NCBI GenBank assembly: GCA_019316985.1
Contig: CP079215.1
Span: forward strand, 3,658,001-3,722,000
DNA: 64,000 nucleotides
Source of the DNA: Paraniabella defluvii
GTDB lineage: Bacteria > Bacteroidota > Bacteroidia > Chitinophagales > Chitinophagaceae
Direction of reading: 5' to 3'
The notes under the pieces were generated by a model that made no database searches, had not been told where the DNA came from, and saw nothing but the letters and a program-made list of their open reading frames with translations. Within the stretch, counting starts at the first letter, position 1; every line of letters begins with the position of its first letter. Below are positions 23,416 to 34,167 of this stretch, piece by piece. The position numbers and the translations under genes are program-made.

Positions 23416-26165
23416 ATGAAAAAAATTACTGTTTTCCTGTTTCATGGTGTTAGGGGTAAGCCAGTTAATGGCTCAAGCCCAATGGCCCGTTATTACGCAG
23501 CAGGCAAAACCATGGACCCGCTGGTGGTGGATGGGTAGCGCTGTTGACAAAAATAATATCAGTAACCTGTTGCAGCAATACAGCCGGTCTGGCTTGGGTG
23601 GTGTGGAGATCGTACCCATCTACGGGGCTAAGGGGTATGAGAATCGTTATATTAAGTACTTATCGCCTCAGTGGATGCAAATGCTCGATCATACTATAAG
23701 CAGGGCCAAGGCTTTAAATATGGGCGTATACATATCGGTAGGCACTGGTTGGCCTATTGGCGGATCGCATGTTACCAAAGAAGATGCTGCGTCTAAGGCC
23801 CTGGTGCAGCAATATGATCTGAAGGCTAATACTGCTTTATCAGATATTATCGCGGTAAACGATCCTAAGCAAAAGGATGGCGCTGTTTTAAGTGTGTTGA
23901 TGGGGTATAATAATATCGGCCAGGCTATGGATCTGACCGGTAAAGTAGATGCTTCCGGCAAGCTGAACTTTAAGCCGAATGAGGATCTGAAGCTATTTGC
24001 TTTGTTTAGTGGTAAAACCCGCCAGGCCGTAAAAGAGCAGCGCCCGGTGGCGAAGGATTCACAATAGATCATTTCTCAAAAACGGCAACTGCCAACTATT
24101 TTAAAGCATTTGATACAGCTTTTGGCAACAGCTCACATGGCGTAAAAGGATTCTTTAATGATAGCTATGAGGTATACGGCGCTAACTGGACGCCTGAATT
24201 CTTTAATGAATTCAATAAGCGCAGGGGTTACGATCTGAAGCCGTATATCAATGCACTTTTTCCGATACACAAGATGATCGTACTGCACGTATCAAATCTG
24301 ATTACCGCGAAACAATGGCTGACCTCATGCGCGAGAACTTTTCGACTGTGTATACGAATTGGACACATCAGCGCAAGGCGCTTTCATTAACCAGGCGCAC
24401 GGTTCTCCCGGCAATCTGCTCGATCTTTATGGTGCATTTGATGTGCCCGAAACTGAAACCTTTGGCAGCAGCTATTTTTCTATTAAAGGGTTAAGACGTG
24501 ATAGCGCGGATATAAGAAATGTGGATCCCGATCCGAATATGCTGAAGTTTGCTTCATCTGCAGCACATGCTTATGGCAAGCCATTGACAAGCTGCGAAAC
24601 CTTTACCTGGTTGAGCGAGCATTTTAAGACTTCCTGGAGCCAATGCAAACCGGAAGTAGACCAGGTCTTTCTTTCGGGTATTAACCATGTATTTTATCAC
24701 GGCACCACCTACAGCCCTGCAGATGCCAAATGGCCGGGATGGTTGTTTTATGCATCGGTAAACTTTGTACCTAATAACAGCTTGTGGCCCCACCTTAAAG
24801 GACTGAATGAGTATATCGCACGCTGCCAGTCGGTATTGCAGGCCGGTGCTCCGGATAATGAATTGGCGATCTATTGGCCGGTATATGATATATGGCATAA
24901 TGCCAAAGGCATGGATAAACCCTTATCCGTACATCATGTAGACGATTGGTTACATCCAACGGCCTTTTATAAAAACCTGGTGGGCTTGCAGGATGAAGGC
25001 TATTCCCTGGACTTTGTATCGGATAAAATGCTGGAACAGGTCAAAGCTAACGGAACGCAGTTTCGTATTTCTCCTAAAGGTGGATTGCATGAGGTATTGC
25101 TGATCCCGGCATCTGGTAAAATGCCGGTGGCAACTTTTAAGAATATCGTAAGACTGGCGGCTGAGGGGCATCTGTTGTTATACAGCAGTTTCCGCAAGAT
25201 GTGCCCGGTTATAAAGACGTAGAACAGCAAAGGCAGGAATTAAAGCGCCTGATTGCTGAGTTACCCCTGTCGGAGAACGATAAGTTGAAGGTGGGCTCCA
25301 TAGGTAAGGGAAAGATTATAGTAGGAGATATGCAGGATGCTTTATCCTATTTAAAAATAGCCAGGGAAACCATTGCCGATAGTGGATTGAAATTTATCCG
25401 TAGAAAATCGGCAGATGCTACATATTATTTTATCGTGAATAACACGGCTAATGATTTCGATAAAACTATTTCCCTTGAAAATAATGCGGTAACGGTTTTG
25501 GTAATGGAGCCGCTGAGTGGAACGGTTGGTAAAGTTTTACATCAAAATAATATGGCCGCCACCAGTTTCAGGCTGCAATTAAAATCGGGCGCATCCATCA
25601 TTATAAAGCTTTCGGGTAAGAAAGAGGAAGCGCCTGCTTATCAATATTTAGAGCCCGCAGCAAATGCAATTCAACTGCAAAATAACAGGTGGACCTTAAG
25701 CTTTAAAGAAGGCGGACCTCAGCTGCCTGCAACACAACAAATGACGGGTATTAAACCGTGGACGGATTTTACGAGTGATGCCCGTACGCAAGCCTTCTCC
25801 GGAACGGGTGTTTATACAACTTCTTTTGTTCTTAAAAATAAAGTCGCAGACTACCTGCTGCAACTGGATCAGTTATATGAATCGGCGAGGATCATGGTTA
25901 ATGGCAAAGACGCGGGCCTGATCTGGAGCCTGCCTTTTGAAAAAGAATCGGGCCGTATTTAAAAGCGGGTAATAACACCATTAGCATTGAAGTGCGTAAC
26001 CTGATGGCCAACCGTATCCGTAATATGGATCAGAAAGGTGAAGTATGGCGCAATTACCACGAGATCAATTTCGTAAATATCAACTATAAAGATTTCGATG
26101 CCGGTAAATGGAAAGTACAGCCGTCAGGATTAGGAGGGACCGTAAAGTTGGTGCCGTTGAAATAA
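23416..26165 (+). CDS. GH106-like alpha-L-rhamnosidase
   Basis: The N-terminal signature RWWWMGSAVDKNNI with YSRSGLGGVEIVPIYG is typical of GH106-related hydrolases. Downstream are SYEVYGANWTPEFFNEFNKR and RGYDLKPY. The C-terminus is a galactose-binding-like sandwich (YESARIMVNGKDAGLIW, NNTISIEVRNLMANRIRN). The start at 23416 has a slip near 23440 inside the signal peptide. Further slips are near 24065, 24260, 24350, 25215 and 25960. Assembled length is about 916 residues. GH106 releases rhamnose from rhamnogalacturonan and arabinogalactan side chains. Confidence 0.78.
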
Positions 26166-26470
26166 GAGGCAATTGAGTTGATTCCTTATCGTCATTTCGA
26201 TCATCTTAGCCATAGGCTATGAGGGAGAAATCTGCCTTACATTGATTGGCACGACACCAAGCAATGATTGATGAATCGGGTTCGTTCAATGGAAAAAAAC
26301 TGGACGGGCTGATACGAAAATTGGCTGCAAAAGCGGTAACCGTATTAGGTTAAAAGGAGCCGGTTACCTGTAGCTTTACGCAGACCCAAAAACAGTTGTT
26401 GATCACGATGCCTCACAAAACGTGATCCCCTTTGGTATAGCACAGATATTGAAAATCGAATAGGAGTAAA
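26166..26470 (+). other. Non-coding; holds a Bacteroidota-type dispersed repeat
   Basis: No gene is visible. At 26190-26233 the sequence has CGTCATTTCGATC followed by TGAGGGAGAAATC, resembling small dispersed elements of the form GTCATTTCGA...GGGAGAAATC that I recall from Bacteroidota intergenic regions. The match is from memory and needs a genome-wide count. Confidence 0.35.
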
Positions 26471-27434
26471 ATGAATAGAATTATACTGAAAACGCTATTG
26501 GTGATTTTAGGAATTCAATTAGCAATGAGCCTGCAGGCCCAGGAAAAGATAGTACTCTGGCCAATGGGCAAAATGCCCAATAGTAAGGGCTTGCAGGCAA
26601 AAGATAGTATTGTAAAAGAATACTTATTTACAACCACCGAGCCCCGCATGTATGTATATCCGGCGGCTAAGGAAAACAATACAGGGGCAGCAATTTTAAT
26701 TGTACCGGGAGGTGGCTATTTGAGGTTGCCAGCAGATTATTCAAAAATGCAACCGCATTATATTACCAGTCAAAAGGCATCAACGTATTTGTGCTCTGCC
26801 ATCGTTTACCGGGCTCAGAGGATTTGATTAGGCCCGAAAAAGCGCCCCTGCAGGATGCACAACGGGCCATGCGGATAATACATGCCAACGCTGCCCGATG
26901 GGGAATAGATACCAGCCGCATTGGAGTAGGCGGTACATCGGCCGGTGGCCATGTGGCATCAAGCCTGGGAACCTACCTTGAAGATGTAAGCGCTATAGGT
27001 GATGAATTAGATAGCTATTCTTTTCATCCTGATTTTATGATATTGATTTCTGCAGTGATCTCTTTTAAGGAGGGCATCGCTCATAAAGGCAGCCGCGACC
27101 GGCTGATAGGAACTGCACCACCAGGGACTCTTGTGGAATTTTATTCTAATGAAAACAGGGTTACTAAGGCAACGCCACCCACATTGCTGGTTCATGGCAA
27201 TGATGATAAAACAGTATCGTCTTTAAACAGCGTTGCATTTTACCAGGCTTTAAAAAGATGGACATCTCTTCGTCCCTGCATATATTCCCCTATGGTGGTC
27301 ATGGATATACGGTAAACAAAAATCCCGGGTCTGCAAATATGTGGCCGGAAATTACTTTGGAATGGCTAAGAGAAATGAAATACATACAAAGTTATCTTAG
27401 CGGATCAAAAAGTACAAGAAATGCAATTATTTGA
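26471..27434 (+). CDS. Alpha/beta-hydrolase, probable carbohydrate esterase
   Basis: A signal peptide ([14 protein letters not shown]) is followed by an oxyanion motif [11 protein letters not shown], the nucleophile elbow [13 protein letters not shown], and the acid and base regions [10 protein letters not shown] and YGGHGYTV. Slips near 26770 and 27250 break the frame. Relatives are acetyl-xylan or other sugar esterases often encoded in polysaccharide loci. Its end overlaps the start of UxuA by 14 bp, so the two are translationally close. Confidence 0.75.
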
Positions 27435-28591
27435 ACAAACATGGCGCTGGTATGGCCCTAACGACCCGGTTTCACTGTGGGATGTAAAGCAGGCAGGCGC
27501 AACCGGTGTTGTAACGGCTTTACATCATATTAAGAACGGGGAAGTATGGACAGTAGAGGAAATTCAAAAAGAAAATCTGAAATTGAAGCGGTAGGTCTTA
27601 CCTGGTCGGTGGTAGAAAGCGTGCCGGTTCACGAACATATCAAAACACAGGAGGGCGATTATAAAAATATATTGAGCATTATAAACAAAGCATCCGCAAC
27701 CTGGCTGCATGCGATATACGTATCGTTACTTACAATTTTATGCCGGTGTTAGACTGGACGCGTACTGATTTAGCTTACACCATGCCGGACGGATCTAAGG
27801 CCCTACGGTTTGAAAGGGCTGCTTTTATAGCTTTTGATGTGTTTTTGCTAAAACGTCCAGGGGCAGAAAAGGATTACACGGAAGAGGAATTGACTAAGGC
27901 GAGCAAGAGACTGGAGGGAATGAGTGAAGAAGAAAAGAATACGCTGGTAGCTAATATGATTGCCGGTTTACCTGGTGCGGAAGAGAGCTTTACCCTGGAA
28001 GAATTTCAAAAGCAATTAGATCGTTACAGCAATACCGATGCGGAGCGGCTTCGTTCAAACCTGATCTATTTCTTATCGGAAGTAGCGCCGGTTGCTGATG
28101 AAGCAGGTGTGAAGCTGGCCATTCACCCGGATGATCCTCCATATGCGATCCTGGGCCTGCCCCGGATCATGAGTACAGAAGCTGATTTTCAAAAACTGGT
28201 AAGTGCCGTTCCCAATACGTCCAACGGTTTGTGCTACTGTACTGGTTCGTTTGGGGTAATCGCTCAAAACGATCTGCCGGCCATGCTCCGTAACCTGGGC
28301 GACCGTGTTAATTTTATTCACCTGCGATCTACACAACGGAATGAAGAAGGAGATTTTTATGAAGCCAATCACCTCGAAGGTAATGCCAATATGTATGCAG
28401 TGATGAAAGAACTGGTGTTGTTGCAGCAGAGAAGACAGATATCTTTACCGGTGCGGCCGGATCATGGTCATCAAATGGTGGATGACCTGCGCAAGAAGAC
28501 AAATCCTGGGTATTCTTGTATCGGCCGTTTACGCGGGTTAGCGGAGTTGCGAGGACTGGAAATGGGCATCGCATATTCTATTTTATCGTAA
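27421..28591 (+). CDS. uxuA: Mannonate dehydratase
   Basis: UxuA dehydrates D-mannonate to 2-keto-3-deoxygluconate in glucuronate catabolism. The start [19 protein letters not shown] is characteristic, followed by [12 protein letters not shown]. The metal and substrate motifs include [24 protein letters not shown] and PDHGHQM. Slips near 27590 and 27715 break the frame. The assembled length of ~390 residues fits the family. It links glucuronic acid released by GH115 to central metabolism. The gene is the last host gene before the integrative element. Confidence 0.85.
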
Positions 28592-28867
28592 ATTCTATTT
28601 TTTGCTAAAAAGATTAGTAAAAAGCAAAAATAAGCAAAACGGTTAAAACCTTTGCTATACAAGGCTTTTATAAAAGAGTAGTCTTAGTTCGGAAGTCGGT
28701 GTCTGATAGGTTTGGGTCTTAAATTGACAAGGTTAGGTTACTAATTCGTTACCGATTGACAAAGGTAACAGCATAGCTTAACTGATTATATTTCAGTCTT
28801 TTGCACCCTTTTCTACATTCCCTTGTAACTCAAAGTAATTTAATTTTAAACGTTAAACATTTGAGTT
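28592..28867 (+). other. Left junction region of the integrative element (candidate att site)
   Basis: No gene is present between uxuA and the integrase. The segment contains imperfect direct repeats ATTGACAAGGTTAGGTTAC and GATTGACAAAGGTAACA, and an inverted repeat GTTACC/GGTAAC near 28762-28785. An A/T-rich stem at 28597-28632 may be a uxuA terminator. The element's left end should lie here; the exact attachment core cannot be set without the right end. Confidence 0.4.
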
Positions 28868-30117
28868 ATGAAACAGGCAAAAAAATCGACGTTCAAACTG
28901 CTTTTCTATTTGAAAAAGAACGAACTGAAAAAGAACGGTAATGCCCCGATTATGGCACGTATTACCATTGACGGAACCCCTAAGACTTTTGGAACAAAGT
29001 TAGAAATTGACCCCAATAATTGGGATTTGAAACACGGAAGAGTTCAGGGCAAAAGTGCGCAGGCATTAAGCATCAATAAAAAACTGGATAACATACGTGG
29101 GCGTATCGACAATATTTACGAAGAAATGCTGAAGCACGAGGGCTTTGCTACCGCCCAAAAAGTAAAGCTGTCGTTTTTAGGTGTCGGTGTAATGGATGAT
29201 GCAATACTTAAAGTATTCAACGACCAAAATGAGGACTTTAAAAAATTGGTTGAAAAGGAAGAGCGTTCGCAAAATACCTACAACAAGTATATCACGGTTT
29301 ACAATCATCTTACCACGTTTATCAAAGAACGCTATCATCGTGATGATATGGCTTTTCGGGAATTGACTGCCGATTTTATTCGTGAGTTTGATTTTTACCT
29401 CCGGTATGATTTGCAGTCCTCACATAACACGGTTTGGGTGTACACGATGCCTGTATTAGCCCTTGTGGAACTGGCTATTAAAAAAGGCTTGATACGTGAT
29501 AATCCTTTTCAGGATTACGAAATCAATATGGAAGAAACCGACCGGGGTTATATCCTTAAAGAAGATGTAGAAAAGCTGATGATGTGCGTACCACCGCACC
29601 CACGGTATGAACTGGTAAAAGACCTGTTTATTTTCAGTTGCTTTACCGGATTGGCTTATGCGGATATTAAGAAACTGACAAGGAACAATATTCAATCATT
29701 CTTTGACGGTCATCAGTGGATTATCAGCAGGAGAAAGAAATCAGATATTGCTTCTAATGTTCGGTTAATGGAAATCCCTAAGCGTATCATTGAGAAGTAT
29801 CAGGGTACGACAAGGAATGAGTTTATCTTTCCTGTTCCAACCAATGCAACCTGCAATACGCATATAGGTAAACTGGTTGAAAAGGCAGAAATCATTACAG
29901 AACAAAAAGTAACCTTTCACACGGCAAGGCATACTTTCGGAACAATGTTTTTGACCGAGGGCGTACCCTTGAAAGCCTTAGCAAAATGATGGGGCATAAA
30001 AACATTTCCACCACACAGATTTACGCTAAAATCACAAGCCAAAAAATCAGTAAGGATATGGATTTGGTTACTCCTAAATTCAAAGCAATGGAAGAAGCGT
30101 TTATGATGGCAATCTAA
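28868..30117 (+). CDS. int: Tyrosine recombinase (element integrase)
   Basis: A 416-residue integrase with an N-terminal arm-binding domain (FYLKKNELKKNGNAPIMARI), a SAM-like core-binding domain and a C-terminal catalytic domain. Catalytic residues visible are HTARH (HxxR) near residue 351, GHKNISTTQIY with the His and the nucleophile Tyr near 384. The position of the first catalytic Arg reads FTGLAYADI, with Ala/Tyr in place of Arg, as in IntDOT-type enzymes. A slip near 29985 splits the C-terminal part. Confidence 0.87.
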
Positions 30118-30140
30118 TCAGCTTTTATTTAATCACAATG

Positions 30141-30167
30141 AGCAGAACTTAACGGTTCTGCTTTTTT
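30141..30167 (+). terminator. Rho-independent terminator after integrase
   Basis: AGCAGAAC and GTTCTGCT form an 8-bp stem with a six-base loop, followed directly by TTTTT. It lies 23 bp downstream of the integrase stop. Confidence 0.75.
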
Positions 30168-30683
30168 ATGCCTGTACTTTTTGTGTAGGTAAAGCACATT
30201 TACTTTCCTCTGCGCAAGCCAACGCTGTAAAAGAGCCTATTACCTACTTGCTAAATAGAAAATTGAAAAACGAAACCCTTATCTAACGCCCCTGCTATTC
30301 CGTTTTTCAAATCTCTATTGCAGGCTACGATAGCCTGGTCATTAATGACATAAAAATTTAGAACAGAAAATTTCCACAATCAACCGGTAAAAAGGCAGCT
30401 AAGTTATAGCGGGCAGCCACCCCACACGCCCAACCAAAAGACTACGGCATAATGGCAAGGCAAAATGCTGGCTTCGCCGAATTGCTGTGTGTTGCCTTGC
30501 CACCCCGGGACTTATTCCGTTTCCTTTCGGTTTTACGCTGTTGCCCGCTTGGATTATCTGCTTTCTTTTTCCGGTTTTTTTTTGAAAAATTTATGCGAAG
30601 CGAAGCAAACCACAACGGGAAGCGGGAAACGAGAAAAGCGAGTGAGTAAATAACATTTTTTCAAACATCAAAATTTTAGCATT
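30168..30683 (+). other. Non-coding leader with strong inverted repeat
   Basis: No convincing gene. TGGCAAGGCAA at 30453-30463 and TTGCCTTGCCA at 30492-30502 form a perfect 11-bp stem with a 28-base loop. Overlapping short open frames from 30452 (MARQNAGFAELL) are probably non-coding because they lie on this hairpin. The region ends with purine-rich GAAGCGGGAAACGAG-like words before DUF932. Confidence 0.5.
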
Positions 30684-31757
30684 ATGGCACACAACATCAA
30701 TTTCAACGAGCAAACAGGACGTCATTCATTTTTCTGCGTTCAACAAAAAGCGTGGCACGGCTTGGGGCAAATCGTGGAGCAGTACCCAACAAGCGAGGAA
30801 GCAATAGTACACGCAGGTTTAGACTACGAGGTTATCAAATCCCCATTATTTACACAGGGCAGAACAATGAGTATAGGCGACAGCGGAGAACTGATTGAAG
30901 CCAATGACATCTTAGTACCTAACAGTTTCGCCACGCTCCGCACCGATACCAATACACCGTTGGGCGTAGTAGGCAAAGACTACCATATCGTACAGAACCG
31001 TGAGGCGTTCAATTTCTTTGATGCTATTGTAGGCGGTGGCGATGGTATATTGTACGAAACCGCAGGAGCATTGGGCAACGGGGAGCGCATTTTTATCACT
31101 GCCAAGCTGCCCGACTATATCCGTGTAGGTAACGGCGACGACGTAACAGAAAAGTACATCTTCTTAACCACAAGCCACGACGGTAGCGGAAGTATTACCG
31201 CAGCGTTTACCCCTATCCGTATCGTATGCCAAAACACCCTTAACGCTTCATTGCGGAGTATGACCAACGTAGTGCGTATCAAACATACGTCAGGAGCAAA
31301 ACAACGCCTTGAAAACGCTCACAAGGTTATGGGGCTTGCTAACACCCTAAGCACACAGTTAGAGAGCATTTTTAACGACTGGGCTAAAGTAAGGGTAACA
31401 GACCGAGAAGTAAGAAAGCTAATTCAGTTGGCACTTTGCCCGAACAAAGAAACGCTTAACCTGCTTAAAAAAGGTGCGGAGGATGAAGTTTCTACCGTGT
31501 TCAAAAACACCGTAGATGATGCCTTTGAATACGCTATGATAAGCGACACCCAACAAATGGCGACTACCAAAGGCACATTATTCGGGGCTTACAATGCGGT
31601 TACAGGCTACTTTCAGAATGTACGCAATTACAGGGATGGCGAAGCCAAACTACAATCTATTGTAATGGGCGGTACAGCACAGCTAAAGACCCAAAAAGCC
31701 TTTGAACTGTGTACCGACTTTGCCTATTCAGAAGCAGAGATTTTCAACTTCAATTAA
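30684..31757 (+). CDS. DUF932-domain protein
   Basis: An intact 357-residue protein. It matches the phage/plasmid-like DUF932 family: WHGLGQIVEQYPTSEEAI, PLGVVGKDYHIVQN and IRIVCQNTLNASL. Members occur on plasmids, phages and integrative elements of Bacteroidota, with no established biochemical role. It is one of few long genes here without a frame slip. Confidence 0.82.
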   Translation: MAHNINFNEQTGRHSFFCVQQKAWHGLGQIVEQYPTSEEAIVHAGLDYEVIKSPLFTQGRTMSIGDSGELIEANDILVPNSFATLRTDTNTPLGVVGKDYHIVQNREAFNFFDAIVGGGDGILYETAGALGNGERIFITAKLPDYIRVGNGDDVTEKYIFLTTSHDGSGSITAAFTPIRIVCQNTLNASLRSMTNVVRIKHTSGAKQRLENAHKVMGLANTLSTQLESIFNDWAKVRVTDREVRKLIQLALCPNKETLNLLKKGAEDEVSTVFKNTVDDAFEYAMISDTQQMATTKGTLFGAYNAVTGYFQNVRNYRDGEAKLQSIVMGGTAQLKTQKAFELCTDFAYSEAEIFNFN

Positions 31758-31808
31758 TCATCAAAGGCGACTGCCTGCAAAGGTGGTCGCCTACTAAAAA
31801 CAAAAGAT

Positions 31809-32197
31809 ATGAAAGCATTAAATAAAATGGATAACCTCGATAAAGCGGGCTTGCTGTGTAAACTGTTTCCCGAACAACTGGAGAACCTGCAAAACGCAAT
31901 AAAAACGCAATGCGAATACTTCCTGCAAAATGAAACCGCCTTTCGTGAGGGTTGGTATCAAAGGGATTTTTCACGGCTGAATTTTGGTACAGGCTTGTGC
32001 AGAATGCACAAAAAGGGATATACAAAAATGAACCGCTTTGGAAGCGCCCGCACTGGTTTACAGACCATTTTTTTGACGGACACCATTCAATTTTCGCCAT
32101 TCACTGCCTGATTGAATACACAGACGATACGCAGTGCGACCCACAACTAAAACAGGCAATGCACCTGCTTTTCGGGAGCGACAAATTTTTCAGATAA
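31809..32197 (+). CDS. Conserved hypothetical mobile-element protein
   Basis: Starts MKALNKMDNLDKAGLLCKLF with a slip near 31965; the continuation reads FTAEFWYRLVQNAQKGIYKN and ends GSDKFFR. About 129 residues, soluble, no known domain. It lies 51 bp after DUF932 and belongs to the same small-gene cluster. Confidence 0.5.
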
Positions 32198-32216
32198 CCT
32201 TAAACGATAAATAATT

Positions 32217-32700
32217 ATGGCTAATTGGTGTAATAACGTGGTTTGGTTTGAAGCAGGCGAAACCACAATGCAACAGATAAAGAAGTGTTTTTGCAAATGG
32301 CAAAAAGGAAATAGAAACGGATTGCGGACAGTTGCCGCCCTTTATAGAGGAAGATAAAGATTGGTTTTTTGCCATCCGTTGGGAAGCAGAGGACACGCTC
32401 TATTATGAAACAAAATGGTTGCCAAATACGGAAGCCGTTAAGCAGATAGCCGAACATTTCAAAGTGGACTTTTCATACGAGTATGAGGAATTGGGCTGTT
32501 TAGTATATGGTAAGGCAATATTTGAAAACGGTAATCTAACGGAAACCTGCTTAGATAGTCAGGACTTTGACAGCTACGAATTAGAAGAGGAAACAGACAC
32601 TTACCATTTTGAGGGCAAGGAGTATGACAGCGAGTGGGAAATACTCGAAACCTTGTTAGAGCGCAAAATCGAAAATCAGTTAAAGACGATTAATCAATAA
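32217..32700 (+). CDS. Api92-like / DUF1281 ferredoxin-fold protein
   Basis: The start MANWCNNVVWFEAG is typical of the Api92-like family found on phages and mobile elements. A slip near 32295 links to GQLPPFIEEDKDWFFAIRW. The C-terminus is acidic and ends RKIENQLKTINQ. About 160 residues. Function is unknown. Confidence 0.55.
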
Positions 32701-33015
32701 CAGCCGCCTGACTTAAAAGGTGGACGGCAAAAGACAGATCCTTCCGATGGTCGGGCAGTCTTTTTGCATCACCGGAGCAATCCCCTTTGCTAAAATGTAC
32801 CCGTAACAAAATTCATTACTAACATTTCATCAAACAGGTTGCGGTATTAATTGCGTGGGATATTCATTATCCCATTTTAGTTTATACTTCTTTTCTTACT
32901 ACATAGACGACTAAAAAGCCAGAGAAAACCGCTTTATTGGTTTTGATTTTGAGGTTAGAAGCACTTTTTTAAATTCACTAAATTTGTATTCAAACAAACA
33001 ACGCAAATCAAACTT
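32701..33015 (+). other. Non-coding; possible terminator
   Basis: About 315 bp. A stem can form from AGAC and CCGA at 32732-32747 with TCGG and GTCT at 32752-32762, followed by TTTTT, a weak terminator. Base composition becomes markedly AT-rich from about 32850, marking the start of the defence-type island. Confidence 0.4.
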
Positions 33016-34167
33016 ATGGGAGGAGTAAAACAAAGATGGCTTGAATTGGAAAGTAGAAATTTAAGCAGTATTCCAGATAAAAATATTTGTGCCAAGCATT
33101 TTGAAGATAAAAGCATTAACCGTTTCATTAAACAAAACTATCAAGATGGCTTTTGCGATTATTGTGGCAAGGAATTAAAAGTTGTTCCCCTTGAAGATTT
33201 AATGGAATTTATTATGGATGGCATTTCAAACTTCTACGAAGATGCCGCCAATTTTATGAGTTATAATTCAAGAGAGGGAGGTTATCTTGGAGAAATTTAT
33301 ACTCCCGACGAACTCATTCAAGAACACATAGAATTACACGCTGAACCGTTTGAAGTTATTGAAGACATCGTTAACTCGATTGAAGATATTGCTTGGGCTG
33401 AACCAGACTTGTATTATGACAATATTAAAGATGATTTAGAATTTCAGTGGAAATACTTTAAAGATATTATTAAACATAAATCCCGTTACCTTTTTTTCAT
33501 CTGGAGATAGTGACCAACCTAAAGCATTACACATATTACAAGAGGTTGGTAAGCTAATATCAAAATTAAACATAATAAGGGTAATCCCGGCAGGAACAAA
33601 ACTTTATCGTTGCAGACAGCACGACTTCAAAACACATATTACTGAATTCGAGGAAATTTCTGCTCCGCCAAATAAAAAAGCAGTTTATCCGAATAGGTTT
33701 AGCCCTTCAGGAATATCAATGTTTTATTCCGCTTTTGATATTGATACCGCAATTTTGGAAACAATAAGCAGGACAGATAAATACAAAAAGTATGTTACGA
33801 TTGCAGAATTTGAAATATTAGAAAATCAGATTGTTGTTGATTTTAATAAGCTGCCTAAAATTCCAAGCATTTTTGGAATTAGAGATAAGAAACGATACTC
33901 TTTGTCTTATTCCTATACTCATTTGTAAGAGATATAACTCAACAAATTACTAAAGATGGAAAAGAGCATACAGAATACGTTCCAACTCAAGTTGTGACTG
34001 AATTTTTAAGGTATCCATTTAATAAAAATAGAAAGAATAAAATATCGGGAATTATTTATCCCTCTTCGCAAAATAGAAATCACAAATCGGCAGTGTTTTT
34101 TTGGGATGACGAACTAAGCAAAGAAAAAGTAAAGCTGAACAAATTAGAAAGAAAGAAAATCATTTAA
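33016..34167 (+). CDS. RES-domain protein with HEPN/RES N-terminal domain
   Basis: About 383 residues when slips near 33490 and 33925 are joined. The N-terminal half carries CDYC (47-50) and an acidic helical region matching the HEPN/RES N-terminal domain. The C-terminal half (from ~185) is a RES domain: RVIPAGTKLYRCRQHD, FSPSGISMFYSAFD and LETISR, giving Arg, Ser and Glu positions that define the family, ending EYVPTQVVTEFLRYP and ISGIIYPSSQ. RES proteins studied elsewhere degrade NAD+ as toxins. The stop is immediately followed by the ATG of the next gene, a tight two-gene unit in an AT-rich island. Confidence 0.72.

Noticed and set aside
1..28591. Massive pseudogenisation of the carbohydrate locus
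   Set aside because: Slips are single-base, mostly in homopolymers and equally common in the mobile element; sequence error explains them better.
28592..28867. Possible tRNA gene as integration target
   Set aside because: No cloverleaf or T-loop consensus is visible; the region is AT-rich with simple repeats.
30452..30653. Short overlapping open frames (MARQNAGFAELL...) in the leader before DUF932
   Set aside because: They lie on a strong inverted repeat, overlap in two frames and show no protein-family pattern.
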